Positions 17,132 through 26,529 of a DNA stretch of 64,000 nt are shown one piece after another; the first letter of the stretch is position 1; the number at the start of each line of letters is the position of its first letter. Source of the stretch: an uncultured Coriobacteriales bacterium (GTDB lineage: Bacteria; Actinomycetota; Coriobacteriia; Coriobacteriales; UMGS124); assembly GCA_934636245.1 (NCBI GenBank), contig CAKUAI010000010.1, forward strand, positions 77,358-141,357, given 5' to 3'. Position numbers and translations under genes: made by a program. The notes under the pieces were generated by a model. The model saw only the letters and a program-made list of their open reading frames with translations, ran no database searches and was not told the DNA's origin.

Positions 17132-17175
17132 AAAAAGCCCCGCGCTGCCTGCTGGTTTGCAGGGCGGCGCGGGGC
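17132..17175 (-). terminator. Intrinsic terminator of the molbindin gene
   Basis: Read on the minus strand, GCCCCGCGC pairs with GCGCGGGGC (17137-17145 with 17167-17175) and is followed by TTTTT. Confidence 0.85.
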
Positions 17176-17208
17176 ATTGGTGTGCGAGGTTGGCTTGGAG
17201 CCGGAACC

Positions 17209-17637
17209 TTAGGCCTCGACGGCCACGAGCACGTCGGTGCTCTTCACGAAGGCGACGGCGGGCTTGCCGACCTCGAGGCCGAGCTCCTCGATGGCGGCGT
17301 TGGTGATGGAGCCGGAGACGGTCAGGCCGTACTCGGTGGTGATGGTCACATGGCCGTTGACGGCGCCCTTCTGGACCTTGGTGACCTCGCCGCAGAACTG
17401 GTTGCGGGCAGAGATCTGCAGGTGCTGGCCGGCCTCGGCGAACATGACGTTGGTGGCCTTGACCACGGCGATGGCAGGCTTGCCGGCCTCGAGGCCCAGA
17501 TCCTCGACGGCCTCGCAGGTGATGTCGGCCTTGATGTTCTTGCCGGGGGCAACCTCGATGGCGACGACGGCGTTGACGGCGCCCTTCTCGACGGAGACGA
17601 CGGTGCCGGCGAACTGGTTGCGGGCGGAGATCTTCAT
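17209..17637 (-). CDS. Two-domain molbindin (molybdate-binding Mop protein)
   Basis: A 142-residue protein made of two tandem Mop (TOBE-type) domains: ISARNQFAGTVVSVEKGAVN at residue 3 and ISARNQFCGEVTKVQKGAVN at about residue 73. Molbindins assemble into small oligomers that store or buffer molybdate and tungstate in the cytoplasm. The start at 17637 follows GAGAGGAAG; upstream in-frame codons are low-complexity. It has its own terminator and sits alone, without modABC transport genes in the window. Upstream lie a hairpin and TACCAA repeats that also occur at the promoter of the molybdate-type regulator at 52059, suggesting common control. Confidence 0.93.
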   Translation of the reverse strand: MKISARNQFAGTVVSVEKGAVNAVVAIEVAPGKNIKADITCEAVEDLGLEAGKPAIAVVKATNVMFAEAGQHLQISARNQFCGEVTKVQKGAVNGHVTITTEYGLTVSGSITNAAIEELGLEVGKPAVAFVKSTDVLVAVEA

Positions 17638-17940
17638 GGTGTGCTTCCTCTCAATGGTTGTGGGCGGTGGCGTTGCGCGCGCCGCTCCTGGTTGACGAGA
17701 GGAACTATAGGCCACGCCTTGCGCTGCAAATGCTCTCACGACGGTATTTCAGGACCGTCGTACCAATGTGTACCAAACGGTAGCCGAACGTGTGCAACGC
17801 TTTCGGCCTCTCAATTTCCTGATTGCCAATTTGGCAATGCCAGTCTGTCATTCCGCATTGTGGTCTGTGCCTGCACTTTTCTATGATGAAGGTGGTACAA
17901 AGCCCCGCGTGGGCGCAGGTCCAGCAGAAGGGAAGACATT
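17638..17940. other. Divergent intergenic region between molbindin and exported protein
   Basis: About 300 bp. Besides the molbindin promoter and TACCAA repeats it holds ATTGCCAA-T-TTGGCAAT, a perfect palindrome at 17822-17838. That palindrome is about 100 bp before the plus-strand gene at 17941 and could be its operator. No further gene is seen. Confidence 0.55.
17704..17786 (-). promoter_or_regulatory. Molbindin promoter region with TACCAA repeats
   Basis: On the minus strand TATAGT (17709-17704) is a good -10 box; no clear -35 box is present, hinting at activation. Just upstream is a perfect inverted repeat ACGACGGT-N8-ACCGTCGT (17738-17761). Beyond it, plus-strand TACCAA occurs at 17761-17766 and 17771-17776, with a degenerate third copy at 17781-17786, all with a 10-bp period. 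Confidence 0.6.
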
Positions 17941-19704
17941 ATGAGCAAGAGCATGCGACTGTTTGATACGCGCGGATACGGCGTTGCGTTTGCAGGAACT
18001 TTGGCTGCCTTGGCGCTCGGCGGAGCATGCGTGATGGGAGCGTTTGCGGCAACGGCGCAGGCCGACACCGCAGCTTCGGGCTTGGGCGGCATCGCCGCAG
18101 CCCAGGGCGCAGCCTCACCGCTCGCGGGTATCAGCGATGGCAAGGCTTCTCCCGTCGCCTCCCTTGAGGACGAGGACGTGCTGCTTGCCACCTATAGCAA
18201 TGCGGCGCAAGGGTTCTCGCTGCTTGTAGACGCCGGCTCCTTTACGGTGACCGAGGGTCAGGGTGCGGGTGCGACGTTCGTCCTGAACACCGACGCGTCC
18301 TCCTACTTTGCCGTCTCCTACGTTGCCGACTGGGAAGGCACGCCCGATGTGGGCGAGTACCTGGAAGAACAGCTCTGGCACGGCCAGATGGAGCATGGCG
18401 ACTCCTATGTGCAGGTGAGTGCTGATGGCGGCGAGGTGATTTACCTGGCTGGTGTGGGTGCCTATGCGTGCGCCTATGGGTACGTCGACTCCTCGACGGG
18501 CCAGAACATGACTGTCATCCAGGCCATGGAGCCGCGCTCCGACGGCAGCGCCGTGTATTGGACGCTGTGCACGAGCGACGAGTCTGCTGAGCAGGTCGCC
18601 ACGGCGCTCGTCTGGGCCTCGGCCACCTTCCGCGTGGGTGCGGACGCCTATGCGGGCAGTAACATGTGGTGTGAGCCTTCCGATTTGGCGCAGAGGCCTT
18701 CGGGAAGCACATACTCGCTGGTAGATGATGCGGCCAACACCGCCGCTGCGCCTGCCCCTTCGGTCGACACGTCGACTCCTGCTCCTGCCGCCTCGGCCGA
18801 CACGGCGGCCCCCACGCCTGCCCAGCCCGCGGTAACTCCCGCCCCTGCTCAGCTTGCGCCCACCCAGACGTCCGCAACGGCTGGAACCTACCAGCTCGTG
18901 GACTACGACGGCGGGTACTTCACTGTCGCGCTGCCTCAGGGCTGGTCCATCCAAACGGCGGGAGAGGGCGCTGGCTTCACCTTTGAGGCGTTTGACCCGG
19001 CCAACCCCGCCGTGCGCATCGTCTACTACGGTGAGCTGGCCTTTAACCTCAACGAGCAGATGCGCGAGCTGTTTGCCCTCTCCTCTTCTACCGGCGACGC
19101 GACGCTCGACCAGCTGTACACGCTGTACGCCAGCCTTCCCGTGCTCGACCCCTGCACGGTCGCCAATGCCGTGAGCCTGCTGCCCGCTTATACGCAGCTT
19201 ACGCTCGACATGGGCGGAGTCGACGACGGCACGGGCCTCATGGTCTCCTCGGCCCAGGTCACCTCGAGCGTGCCGGTGTCGTATTACTCGGCCTTCCCGG
19301 GCATGGCGGGCTATGTGCGCGACGACGCCCTGGTGAGCGCCGAGCTCACGCTGCTCGATGGCACGGCCTGCAGGGCGGACTTCCTGGGTAGTGCGATTGC
19401 CCTGGGATATGAGGGCGGCTATGGCAGTGCGTGCATCATGGGCATGTGGGGCATCATTGCGCCTGCTGACATATACGATGACGTCGTGGCCCAGCTTGCT
19501 CCCTGCGTGGGCACCCTGACCTTCTCGGATGAGTACGTCGCCCAGTGCAACGCTGCAAACGACGCCATTACGGCCGCCGCTCTCGATCGTTCGGCTGCCA
19601 ACAACGCCGTGATGGATCAGGCGCTGCAGGACTTTGACGACTACATCATGGACCGCGACCGCTTCACGTTCTCCGACGGTTCCCAGCTTGTCATTCAGCA
19701 TTAG
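17941..19704 (+). CDS. Exported protein of unknown function with two related domains
   Basis: A 587-residue exported protein. An N-terminal signal (hydrophobic core at about residues 14-38, cleavage near ATAQA) is followed by a domain at about 80-230 (GFSLLVDAGSFTVTEG), a Pro/Ala/Thr linker at about 265-315, and a second domain from residue 318 (GYFTVALPQGWSIQTAGEGA). The two domains look distantly related and share the F-x-(L/V)-P-x-G-W pattern also seen in the M56 sensor domain. The linker suggests cell-wall or surface extension. GAAGGGAAG precedes the ATG. There is no sortase motif or lipobox. I assign no function. Confidence 0.8.
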   Translation: MSKSMRLFDTRGYGVAFAGTLAALALGGACVMGAFAATAQADTAASGLGGIAAAQGAASPLAGISDGKASPVASLEDEDVLLATYSNAAQGFSLLVDAGSFTVTEGQGAGATFVLNTDASSYFAVSYVADWEGTPDVGEYLEEQLWHGQMEHGDSYVQVSADGGEVIYLAGVGAYACAYGYVDSSTGQNMTVIQAMEPRSDGSAVYWTLCTSDESAEQVATALVWASATFRVGADAYAGSNMWCEPSDLAQRPSGSTYSLVDDAANTAAAPAPSVDTSTPAPAASADTAAPTPAQPAVTPAPAQLAPTQTSATAGTYQLVDYDGGYFTVALPQGWSIQTAGEGAGFTFEAFDPANPAVRIVYYGELAFNLNEQMRELFALSSSTGDATLDQLYTLYASLPVLDPCTVANAVSLLPAYTQLTLDMGGVDDGTGLMVSSAQVTSSVPVSYYSAFPGMAGYVRDDALVSAELTLLDGTACRADFLGSAIALGYEGGYGSACIMGMWGIIAPADIYDDVVAQLAPCVGTLTFSDEYVAQCNAANDAITAAALDRSAANNAVMDQALQDFDDYIMDRDRFTFSDGSQLVIQH

Positions 19705-19725
19705 ACGTTTGTAGCATTGAAAGCA

Positions 19726-19777
19726 GTCGGCGGGGGCGCGGGGCGCGATGCAGCCTTGGCGTCCCCGCTGGCTTTTC
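19726..19777 (+). terminator. Intrinsic terminator
   Basis: A 13-bp stem with three wobble pairs (19726-19738 with 19760-19772) is followed by TTTT. Confidence 0.7.
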
Positions 19778-19892
19778 TGCCTGCTAGTATAGATGCGGGG
19801 ACCACGCTCGGGGCTTCTGGCCTTTTGGGCGTGAGGCACGCTATTCTACAAGTGAAGCCACACAAGGGGTCGATGAGCCAAGGGAGTCAGCC

Positions 19893-21683
19893 ATGAAACC
19901 AACCGATGTCAGCCATGCCTGCACGCGACGCGCGTTTGCCCTGGCAGGGTTCGCCCTTGCCGCGTCTGCTGCCGTGTCTGCGCCCGTGCGAGCGGCCCAT
20001 GCCGTAGGCCTTTTGCCTGGAGCCGTGCCCCTGTCCGATACGACCGACGCCGCCTCGACTCAAGCCGGTCCCTTTGACGGCCTTCCCACGGATCCACTTG
20101 AGCGCCTCTCGGCTCTGTGCACGTTGTTCCAAGCCCAGGTTGAGGATTTCGCCGCCGTGTACACGTCCTCGGTTGAGAACGGCGATGCCGCCTATGCCCA
20201 GCCGATGCTCGACTTTGTGGATCTGTGCAACGCGGGCTACGAGGAACTTGAGGTTATCTACGACGCGCTCGCCTCTCAAGAGGCCAGCCCGGAGGCCGGC
20301 CTCGGAATGGACGTGTGCGTGATTGTGGCGCGTACCCTCGCGTTTTACTCCGGCTACTACCATTCGAGCGATCCCCTCATGGAGATGCAGGTCCAGGCGG
20401 CGCAGGGTGCCTACACCGACAACCTTGAGCTTCTCGATGCGATGTACGGCGCCCTCGGCCAGGTGCGCGACAACTACAGGATGCTCGACCTTCCTGCCTA
20501 CATGAGCGACCTGTGGCCTCATTACATCAAACAAATCGCTGCCTACCAGGAGAAACTCTACGCCGACTACATCTCGCTTGTAAGCAACGACGTTCTCATG
20601 GCCTACTCGGCCTCGTGGCTTTTGATGCGCCAGCCCTACATCATGCTGCATTACGAACAGCTCATGTATGCCCTCATGCGCGCCCAGTTCCAAAACGCCG
20701 CCGACGCGCTTGCCGCGGGTTCTGGCGCGGATACCCGCGTCATAGTGGAGCACGCGCTGAACGACGAGATCTACCCCAACCTCTACCCGTTGTCCGACTC
20801 GGTGGCCAACGTTGCGATTTTCACCGAAGGCGGCGAGTGCGACGTGCTCATCGAGGTGCAGGTGGACGGGTTCTCCCAGCTCTACCGCCAAAAGATAACC
20901 GCCACGCCCGAAATCACGTACTTCATGATCAAGCCGCCGGTGGCAAGCGACGCGGGCAACTTGACGAGCGAGCGCGACACCCAGCTCACGCTCACGGTGA
21001 CCGACCTGGGTTCCAACGGGCTCATCGCCCAGGAAACGCAGACAGTCACGCTGCACAGCCTGTACGACTTCACGCTTGAGAGCAACGAGTTCGGCATCGT
21101 CGAGCCGTATAACGTGCTTGCCTGGATGCGCCCCGACGCGCAGGAGGTGCTGGACATCCGACGCGCCGCCATAGATTGGCTTGAGGCCAACATGGGCACC
21201 GACTACAACACGTTGCCTGGCTACCAGCTGGGATATCCCGGGGAGGACGAGGCGAAGACGGTCCTCATTCAGGCCGTTGCCATTCAGGGCGCAATCTCCG
21301 ACATGGGTGTGCGCTACAACATGGGGCCGTACTCGTTCGGCGCGATGCAGCGCGTGCTCACCCCCGACGCCGTGGTGCGCTCCAAGTCGGGCATCTGCAT
21401 CGAGACCGCGCTGCTCGTGGCGTCGTGCCTGCAGTCGGCCGACATGCATGCCATGGTGCTCATCCTTCCCGGCCACGCCCAGGTTGCCCTGGAGACCTGG
21501 GAGGGGAGCGGTCAGTACATCCTGCTTGAGACCACGACCCTGCCCTTCACGGGGTCCGATGTCTCCTCCTACATTTCGACTCCGACTAACGACGAGTGGA
21601 TTTCCTACCTGAGCGACGACGGCACCTACGTCATCGACTGCAACCTCGCCTCCACCCTGGGCATCCGCGGCCTGGCTGTGTAG
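19893..21683 (+). CDS. Exported transglutaminase-like protein
   Basis: A 596-residue protein with a twin-arginine-like signal (CTRRAFALAGFALAAS, Ala-rich region to about residue 35). The middle is helical and uncharacterised, followed by a beta-rich segment at about 300-400. Near the C-terminus SGICIETALLVASCLQ, PGHAQVALE and YILLETTT lie in the order of the Cys-His-Asp/Glu core of transglutaminase-like cysteine hydrolases, with glutamate in the acid position. Such exported enzymes cut or crosslink peptides or act on the wall; the substrate is not known. It converges with the lipoprotein gene at 21825 across a large hairpin. Confidence 0.75.
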   Translation: MKPTDVSHACTRRAFALAGFALAASAAVSAPVRAAHAVGLLPGAVPLSDTTDAASTQAGPFDGLPTDPLERLSALCTLFQAQVEDFAAVYTSSVENGDAAYAQPMLDFVDLCNAGYEELEVIYDALASQEASPEAGLGMDVCVIVARTLAFYSGYYHSSDPLMEMQVQAAQGAYTDNLELLDAMYGALGQVRDNYRMLDLPAYMSDLWPHYIKQIAAYQEKLYADYISLVSNDVLMAYSASWLLMRQPYIMLHYEQLMYALMRAQFQNAADALAAGSGADTRVIVEHALNDEIYPNLYPLSDSVANVAIFTEGGECDVLIEVQVDGFSQLYRQKITATPEITYFMIKPPVASDAGNLTSERDTQLTLTVTDLGSNGLIAQETQTVTLHSLYDFTLESNEFGIVEPYNVLAWMRPDAQEVLDIRRAAIDWLEANMGTDYNTLPGYQLGYPGEDEAKTVLIQAVAIQGAISDMGVRYNMGPYSFGAMQRVLTPDAVVRSKSGICIETALLVASCLQSADMHAMVLILPGHAQVALETWEGSGQYILLETTTLPFTGSDVSSYISTPTNDEWISYLSDDGTYVIDCNLASTLGIRGLAV

Positions 21684-21721
21684 GGGCGGGTCGAACGGGA
21701 CAATTGGCTGATACATGAAGA

Positions 21722-21763
21722 GGGCCGCCCCCATTTCTCGTGCCTGAGAGATGGGGGCGGCCC
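21722..21763. terminator. Hairpin between convergent genes
   Basis: GGGCCGCCCCCAT (21722-21734) pairs perfectly with 21751-21763. Neither side has a clear T-run, so termination would not be of the standard type, but the position between two converging genes fits a bidirectional stop. Confidence 0.55.
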
Positions 21764-21824
21764 CTGGATGCTGGCGGCACTTTGTGCGAGGCCCCCTGCG
21801 CGCCCGCGCGCTTGCTGCTTTGGC

Positions 21825-22394
21825 CTAGTCGCTCATCTCGGCGAGCAGCTTCCACAGGCCTCCTTTGTCGTTGAACGTGCGGTAGGTGTCGCCGTCGCGC
21901 AGGTTGTGGGCGTTGAACTCCGCGGTGAGCGTTGAGCCGTCGTCGAGCGTGAAGACGAGCGTGTCGTCGTAGTCGCTTGAAATCATGTCTACGGCATCAC
22001 CCGCTTCGCCCTTGAGGTATGCCTCGTAGATCTTCTGGGCAAGGTCGGTGCTCTTCACGGTGTGGGTCTGCATTGTCTCGTGAGCCTCGATGTGCTCCAG
22101 GGCAACCGCCTTGGCTGCTTGGGCACTCTGCCCGGTTTGGTCGCCGCTGGTCTGGGTGCTCTTGTCGGCTTGGGTGCTCTGGGCGTTCGGGACGCCTTGA
22201 TCGCTTTGGGTGTCCTGCCCTGCCTTGGTGTCTTGTTTGGCTTGCGTGCTCGAACTTGTCGCCTCCCCGCTGCCTCCCGCTTGCGTCTGGCCTGCGTTTT
22301 CCGGCGTGCAGCCAGCAAGGCAGCCGGCGAAGAGCAGGGCCGACATGCAAGCGCCAATCCTGAAGACATGCGTGCGCGTGATCTTCCGTTTCAT
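21825..22394 (-). CDS. Putative lipoprotein
   Basis: A 189-residue lipoprotein: positively charged start, hydrophobic core, and a lipobox ending LAGC at about residue 29. A 60-residue low-complexity linker rich in Gln, Thr, Ser and Asp follows, then a small globular domain (about residues 95-189, with YDDTLVFTLDDGSTLTAEF). AGGAGG precedes the start. The start lies 10 bp after the stop of the XRE regulator gene, so the two form an operon. The function is unknown; co-transcription suggests the regulator senses or controls an envelope process. Confidence 0.8.
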   Translation of the reverse strand: MKRKITRTHVFRIGACMSALLFAGCLAGCTPENAGQTQAGGSGEATSSSTQAKQDTKAGQDTQSDQGVPNAQSTQADKSTQTSGDQTGQSAQAAKAVALEHIEAHETMQTHTVKSTDLAQKIYEAYLKGEAGDAVDMISSDYDDTLVFTLDDGSTLTAEFNAHNLRDGDTYRTFNDKGGLWKLLAEMSD

Positions 22395-22404
22395 CGTCTG
22401 CCTC

Positions 22405-24198
22405 CTATTTCACAATGGGCATCTCGAAGCGCTCAAACGCCTCCACCATCTTCTTGTGGCGCAGGACGAAGTGCACCGCCGGAGACGTGTTTTTGGACAC
22501 GAGCACCCACCCATCCGGGCGCACGGTGATCTGAATGTTGCGAAAGCCCAGGTCAGGTCCCCATGCGAGGTGCCATGTGGGGTGTGCCGCCGCGAACGCC
22601 TCGGTTTGCTCGATGTGCTTGCGGTAGGTTTCTACACCATAGGGAACGCTGTGCGTGCAAAACGCCTCGCCCAGCGCCAGGTGGGCAGATGCGGCGCTGA
22701 GGTTGCCCTCGTCTACGCGCGAGATGGTGACGACGGTCTCGCCCCGGGCGAGTTCGCTTTCGACACGTGCAAGCTGTGCCGCGCGTGCCATGCGAACTCG
22801 TTGCGCTTCCGCCTCGTCGAGTGTCGAGGCGGCAATCGCCTCTTCGAGCAGCTCTTCACTCATGGTGTAGAGGGGCGGCGCCGACATGACGTGCATGCGC
22901 TCGCCGCTTTGCGTAGCCTCATGCACAAGGAAAGCGGCCAGCTCGCCCGCTTGCTGCACGGTATAGACGTTCGCGAGGGGCTTGGCGGTCGCCAGCAGGT
23001 CGTTTGCGCGCTGCCTGAAATGAGCGACCGTCCCCTCGTCGCGGAAAAGCTGACAGCCCACGTGCTCGTAGGCGCCCGCAACGGCCTGACCCTCGAGTGC
23101 CGCCGTCTGCGACGAACGCACGAGGTGCGCGAACGGTCCCGTCGGTTGCGAGGGCAGGTAGTAAGGCCGCACCATGCCTGTCATATATAGGGGAAGCCAC
23201 GCCTCGAGTCCGAGCATCATCTCGGGCAGGCCGCGTCCCACGTTGTGGATGTTGTCGATGGGGTGTCCCGTGCGCAGCAGCACCGCGAGGGCGGCCAGCC
23301 ATCGAGCGGGAAACTCGGGCTTGGCCTGCATTTTGTCTTGCATGGGCATGTCGGAGAACATGACGACGGAACTGCCTGCGGGCTCGGTCGCCGCAGCGGC
23401 GAGAAAGTCCAGCTCGGCCTGGCAAAAGCCGTCGACACCTGCATAGAAGGTGTAGAGCGCTTCCGTCGCGGCGCTCTTTTGCGCCTCCTCGCCAGTCTTG
23501 TCTGCGGTCTCTTCCTGTGCGCGCGCCGCCTGCATCGCCGCCAGGTACGTGTCGAGGTTGAACGTGTCGAGCTTGCGCAGGAACGGCTCGATGCTCGATT
23601 GGGGCTGTGCGTCCTGCTCGGCTTGCAGCCAAGCCGACGTGAGCGCGGCGAGTGCTCCCAGGGCGCTTTCGCCTTGCATGTCCATCTTGGAAACGACGCC
23701 CCCGTCAGAGCCGGCTGCGTCCTTGCACAGGGCAAGCAATGCATCCTGTGCGTTTGCGCCAAGTGCCTTCTCAGCAAAGAATGTGCCCGCTGCCTGGGCA
23801 AACTCGTCGAAGTTCGAGACGTTGCGGGTCTGGGAACACACGCGGGAGATATAGGAGGGGCTGTACCCCAGCGCCTCGGCAAGCTTGGCGCGCGTGACAC
23901 CGAAGGCGTCGAGCAAGGCTGTGAGCTTGGCACCCGCTCCCTGCGGGGTCTGGCTGCGCGAGCCTGCAAGCAGGGCCTCACATATCTTGTCCGCGTCGAG
24001 CGTGCGGCCCCTCTCCTGTGCCAGCTTGCACAGGGCCAGTGCAATCTCCCGTGCCGGGAGTGACCCCGCATCGGGCGTGCGCGTGCCGGCAAGGTAGCGG
24101 CTTACCGTGGAGGCGGACATACCGCAGGCCTGCGCCAGCTCTTTGCCCGTGCAGCCGGCCTCGTCCATGCAGTGCCTCAACACCTGCGAGAATTCCAT
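22405..24198 (-). CDS. Large XRE-type regulator with two helix-turn-helix motifs
   Basis: A 597-residue protein. HTH 1 lies at about residues 5-45 (GKELAQACGMSASTVSRYLA) and HTH 2 at about 95-135 (TRAKLAEALGYSPSYISRV). The remaining ~460 residues are mostly helical with no membrane segment and no family that I recognise. The start at 24198 follows AAAGGGGGATG; the frame is open to 24369 but the extra residues lack a ribosome site. It is transcribed divergently from the phenylacetate-CoA ligase gene and is followed by the lipoprotein gene. The long C-terminal part probably senses a ligand or cell state; this is inferred from size only. Confidence 0.78.
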   Translation of the reverse strand: MEFSQVLRHCMDEAGCTGKELAQACGMSASTVSRYLAGTRTPDAGSLPAREIALALCKLAQERGRTLDADKICEALLAGSRSQTPQGAGAKLTALLDAFGVTRAKLAEALGYSPSYISRVCSQTRNVSNFDEFAQAAGTFFAEKALGANAQDALLALCKDAAGSDGGVVSKMDMQGESALGALAALTSAWLQAEQDAQPQSSIEPFLRKLDTFNLDTYLAAMQAARAQEETADKTGEEAQKSAATEALYTFYAGVDGFCQAELDFLAAAATEPAGSSVVMFSDMPMQDKMQAKPEFPARWLAALAVLLRTGHPIDNIHNVGRGLPEMMLGLEAWLPLYMTGMVRPYYLPSQPTGPFAHLVRSSQTAALEGQAVAGAYEHVGCQLFRDEGTVAHFRQRANDLLATAKPLANVYTVQQAGELAAFLVHEATQSGERMHVMSAPPLYTMSEELLEEAIAASTLDEAEAQRVRMARAAQLARVESELARGETVVTISRVDEGNLSAASAHLALGEAFCTHSVPYGVETYRKHIEQTEAFAAAHPTWHLAWGPDLGFRNIQITVRPDGWVLVSKNTSPAVHFVLRHKKMVEAFERFEMPIVK

Positions 24199-24386
24199 GG
24201 CATCCCCCTTTGAGCCAAGATTCTTGTTGCCATCAGTATAGAGCCCCTTGCCCGCCAACAGGTTCGTCCGTCTGCCGACGGTTGCATACAGCCGCGCGTG
24301 CTTCTTGGTGCCAAGCGCCGCCGGATGCGCTATAGTGCAAGCCATGCGCAAGAGACGCACACCGACCATAGAAAGGGGATACCCGC

Positions 24387-25625
24387 ATGAAGATGAAGCC
24401 GTTCCAGCTGGACGCCATCCTCAAAGAGCTCGCGACCATTCAGGAGCGTAGTCCGTTCTACGCCAAGAAGTTTGCGGGCATCGACATGTCTACCATCCGC
24501 ACGCAGGAGGACTTCGAGAAACTTCCCTTCTCCGAGAAGGCAGACCTGCGCGAGGCGTATCCCCTGGGAATCCAGGCGGTTCCCGACGAAGAAGTCGTTC
24601 GCATCCACTCCTCTTCGGGCACGACCGGCACCCCCGTCATTATCCCTTACACCCAGAAGGACGTTGACGACTGGACCGAGATGTTCGCCCGCTGCTACCG
24701 TGCCATCGGCTGCACGAGTAAAGACCGCATCCACATCACGCCTGGTTATGGCCTGTGGACCGCAGGCATCGGCTTCCAGCTCGGTGCCGAGCGCATGGGC
24801 GCCATGGCCATCCCCATGGGCCCGGGCAACACCGAGAAGCAGCTGCGCATGATGGAGGACCTGCAGTCCACCGTCCTGTGCGCCACCTCGTCGTATGCCC
24901 TGCTTTTGGCCGAGCGCATTGCCCAAGAAGGCATCCGCGACAAGCTCGCCCTCACCAAGGGCCTCATTGGTTCCGAGCGCTGGGGCAAGAAGATGCGCGA
25001 GCGCATCGCCGACGAGCTGGGCGTCAAGCTCTACGACATCTACGGCCTCACCGAGATTTATGGCCCGGGCGTGGGCGTGAGCTGCGATTACGATTGCGGC
25101 ATCCATGTGTGGGACGACTATGTGTATGTGGAGGTCGTCGACCCCAAGACGGGCAAGAACCTGCCCGACGGCGAGGTGGGCGAGCTCGTGATCACCACGC
25201 TCGTCAAGGAAGGCGCGCCGCTCATCCGTTACCGCACGCACGACCTGTCGAGCATCATCCCCGGCGAGTGCCAGTGCGGATGCGAGCACACCCGCATCTC
25301 TCAGCTTGTGGGCCGCACCGACGACATGTTCAAGGTCAAGGGCGTCAACATGTTCCCCGCTCAGGTGGAGGAAGTCTGCGCCGCTGTTGACGGCGTGAGC
25401 AGCGAGTATCAGGTCATGATCGACCACCTTGCCGGCAAGGACATCATGACCGTGTACTTCGAGTGCGACTCGGACGACCCGCTTGTGCGCCGCGACATCG
25501 AGGCCACGATGGTCGAGACGTTCAAGAACCGCATCGGCGTCACCATCGTGCCCAAGGCCGTGGGCATCGGCGACCTTCCCCGCTCGGAGAAGAAGTCCAC
25601 GCGCATTTACGACAACCGCTACTAA
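24387..25625 (+). CDS. paaK: Phenylacetate-CoA ligase
   Basis: A 412-residue adenylate-forming enzyme that converts an aryl acetate plus ATP and CoA into the CoA thioester. Motifs: SSSGTTGTPVIIPYT (P-loop, near residue 72), YGLTEIYGPG (A5 core), and the C-terminal RSEKKSTRIYDNRY carrying the catalytic lysine region. The length is normal for PaaK. In anaerobic gut Actinobacteria and Clostridia such genes often lie near 2-oxoacid oxidoreductases of the indolepyruvate type; no iorAB is adjacent here. AAAGGGG precedes the ATG. It runs divergently from the XRE regulator and is followed by a weak GC hairpin near 25649-25678. Confidence 0.92.
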   Translation: MKMKPFQLDAILKELATIQERSPFYAKKFAGIDMSTIRTQEDFEKLPFSEKADLREAYPLGIQAVPDEEVVRIHSSSGTTGTPVIIPYTQKDVDDWTEMFARCYRAIGCTSKDRIHITPGYGLWTAGIGFQLGAERMGAMAIPMGPGNTEKQLRMMEDLQSTVLCATSSYALLLAERIAQEGIRDKLALTKGLIGSERWGKKMRERIADELGVKLYDIYGLTEIYGPGVGVSCDYDCGIHVWDDYVYVEVVDPKTGKNLPDGEVGELVITTLVKEGAPLIRYRTHDLSSIIPGECQCGCEHTRISQLVGRTDDMFKVKGVNMFPAQVEEVCAAVDGVSSEYQVMIDHLAGKDIMTVYFECDSDDPLVRRDIEATMVETFKNRIGVTIVPKAVGIGDLPRSEKKSTRIYDNRY

Positions 25626-25792
25626 AATAGGTTGCATCAGGCTTTTTCGGGGCGTCTCGCGCACATGCGGGGCGCCCCTTCTCATGTCCGTTTGCCGCGA
25701 TGCGTCTATGCGCGCCGCTTTGCAGGTACAATGACCCAGACTGTGTCCCGACCTTGTGGGCGGGCGCTACCTATATGAGAGGGAGAACACCC

Positions 25793-26059
25793 ATGATCGA
25801 GACCGACTTCACCCCCAGGGGCGTGTGCGCCCGCAACATCCACGTCGTTCTTTCCGACGACGGCAAGACCATCGAGTCCGTTGAGTTCACCAACGGCTGC
25901 AACGGCAACCTCAAGGCCATCGCCAAGCTCGTGAAGGGTGCGCCCGTCGACGAGATCGTTGGCAAGATTGCCGGCAACACCTGCGGCAACCGTCCCACCT
26001 CTTGCGCCGACCAGCTTTCCATCGCCCTGCGCGAGGCCCAGGCTCTCGCCAACGAGTAA
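25793..26059 (+). CDS. TSCPD-domain protein
   Basis: An 88-residue stand-alone TSCPD domain, a fold otherwise found at the C-terminus of adenosylcobalamin-dependent ribonucleotide reductase. Conserved cysteines are in FTNGCNGNLKAI and NTCGNRPTSCADQL and probably bind metal. The start at 25793 follows GAGAGGGAG. Ten bases downstream begins an Rrf2-type regulator with cysteines, so a shared iron-sulfur or redox theme is plausible. No reductase domain is attached. The precise role is unknown. Confidence 0.85.
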   Translation: MIETDFTPRGVCARNIHVVLSDDGKTIESVEFTNGCNGNLKAIAKLVKGAPVDEIVGKIAGNTCGNRPTSCADQLSIALREAQALANE

Positions 26060-26068
26060 GCGCCCGCC

Positions 26069-26524
26069 ATGCTTGTTTCCACCAGGGGCCGCTATGGCAT
26101 GCGCATGATGATCGACATCGCCCGCCATCAGGGTCAGGGCCGTGTCGCACTGCGCGAGATAGGCGAGCGCCAGGGCATCTCCGTCAAGTACCTCGAGCAG
26201 CTTGCGCGCGCCTTGTGCGCCGCGGGTTTGCTTGAGGGCAGCCGCGGCCAGGGCGGAGGCTATGTCCTGGCAAAGTCGGCCGACGACATCACGGCCGGCC
26301 AGATCCTGCGTGCAACGGAAGGCTCCACCGCCCCCGTGTCGTGCCTGACGGGCGATGAGGAGTGCCCCCGACAGGCGGACTGTGAGACGAACGCCTTCTG
26401 GGTGGGCCTCAACAAGCTCATCAGCGCCTATGTTAACGGTTATTCCCTGGCCGATTTGGTCAACGATTCGCAGGGTACGGGTCTCACTCCCGGCTCATGC
26501 ATCGGCGCCAACCATAGGGGATAG
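26069..26524 (+). CDS. Rrf2-family transcription regulator
   Basis: A 151-residue regulator of the Rrf2/IscR family. The winged helix is near residues 25-55 (ISVKYLEQLARALCAAGLLE, then RGQGGGYVLA), and three cysteines at about residues 91, 98 and 104 (CLTGDEECPRQADC) are spaced as in Fe-S cluster sensors of the family. The start MLVSTRGRYG is typical. It lies 9 bp after the TSCPD gene and 5 bp before the next gene, so all three are one operon. No isc or suf genes are near, so the regulon is open. Confidence 0.9.
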   Translation: MLVSTRGRYGMRMMIDIARHQGQGRVALREIGERQGISVKYLEQLARALCAAGLLEGSRGQGGGYVLAKSADDITAGQILRATEGSTAPVSCLTGDEECPRQADCETNAFWVGLNKLISAYVNGYSLADLVNDSQGTGLTPGSCIGANHRG

Positions 26525-26529
26525 CTGAG

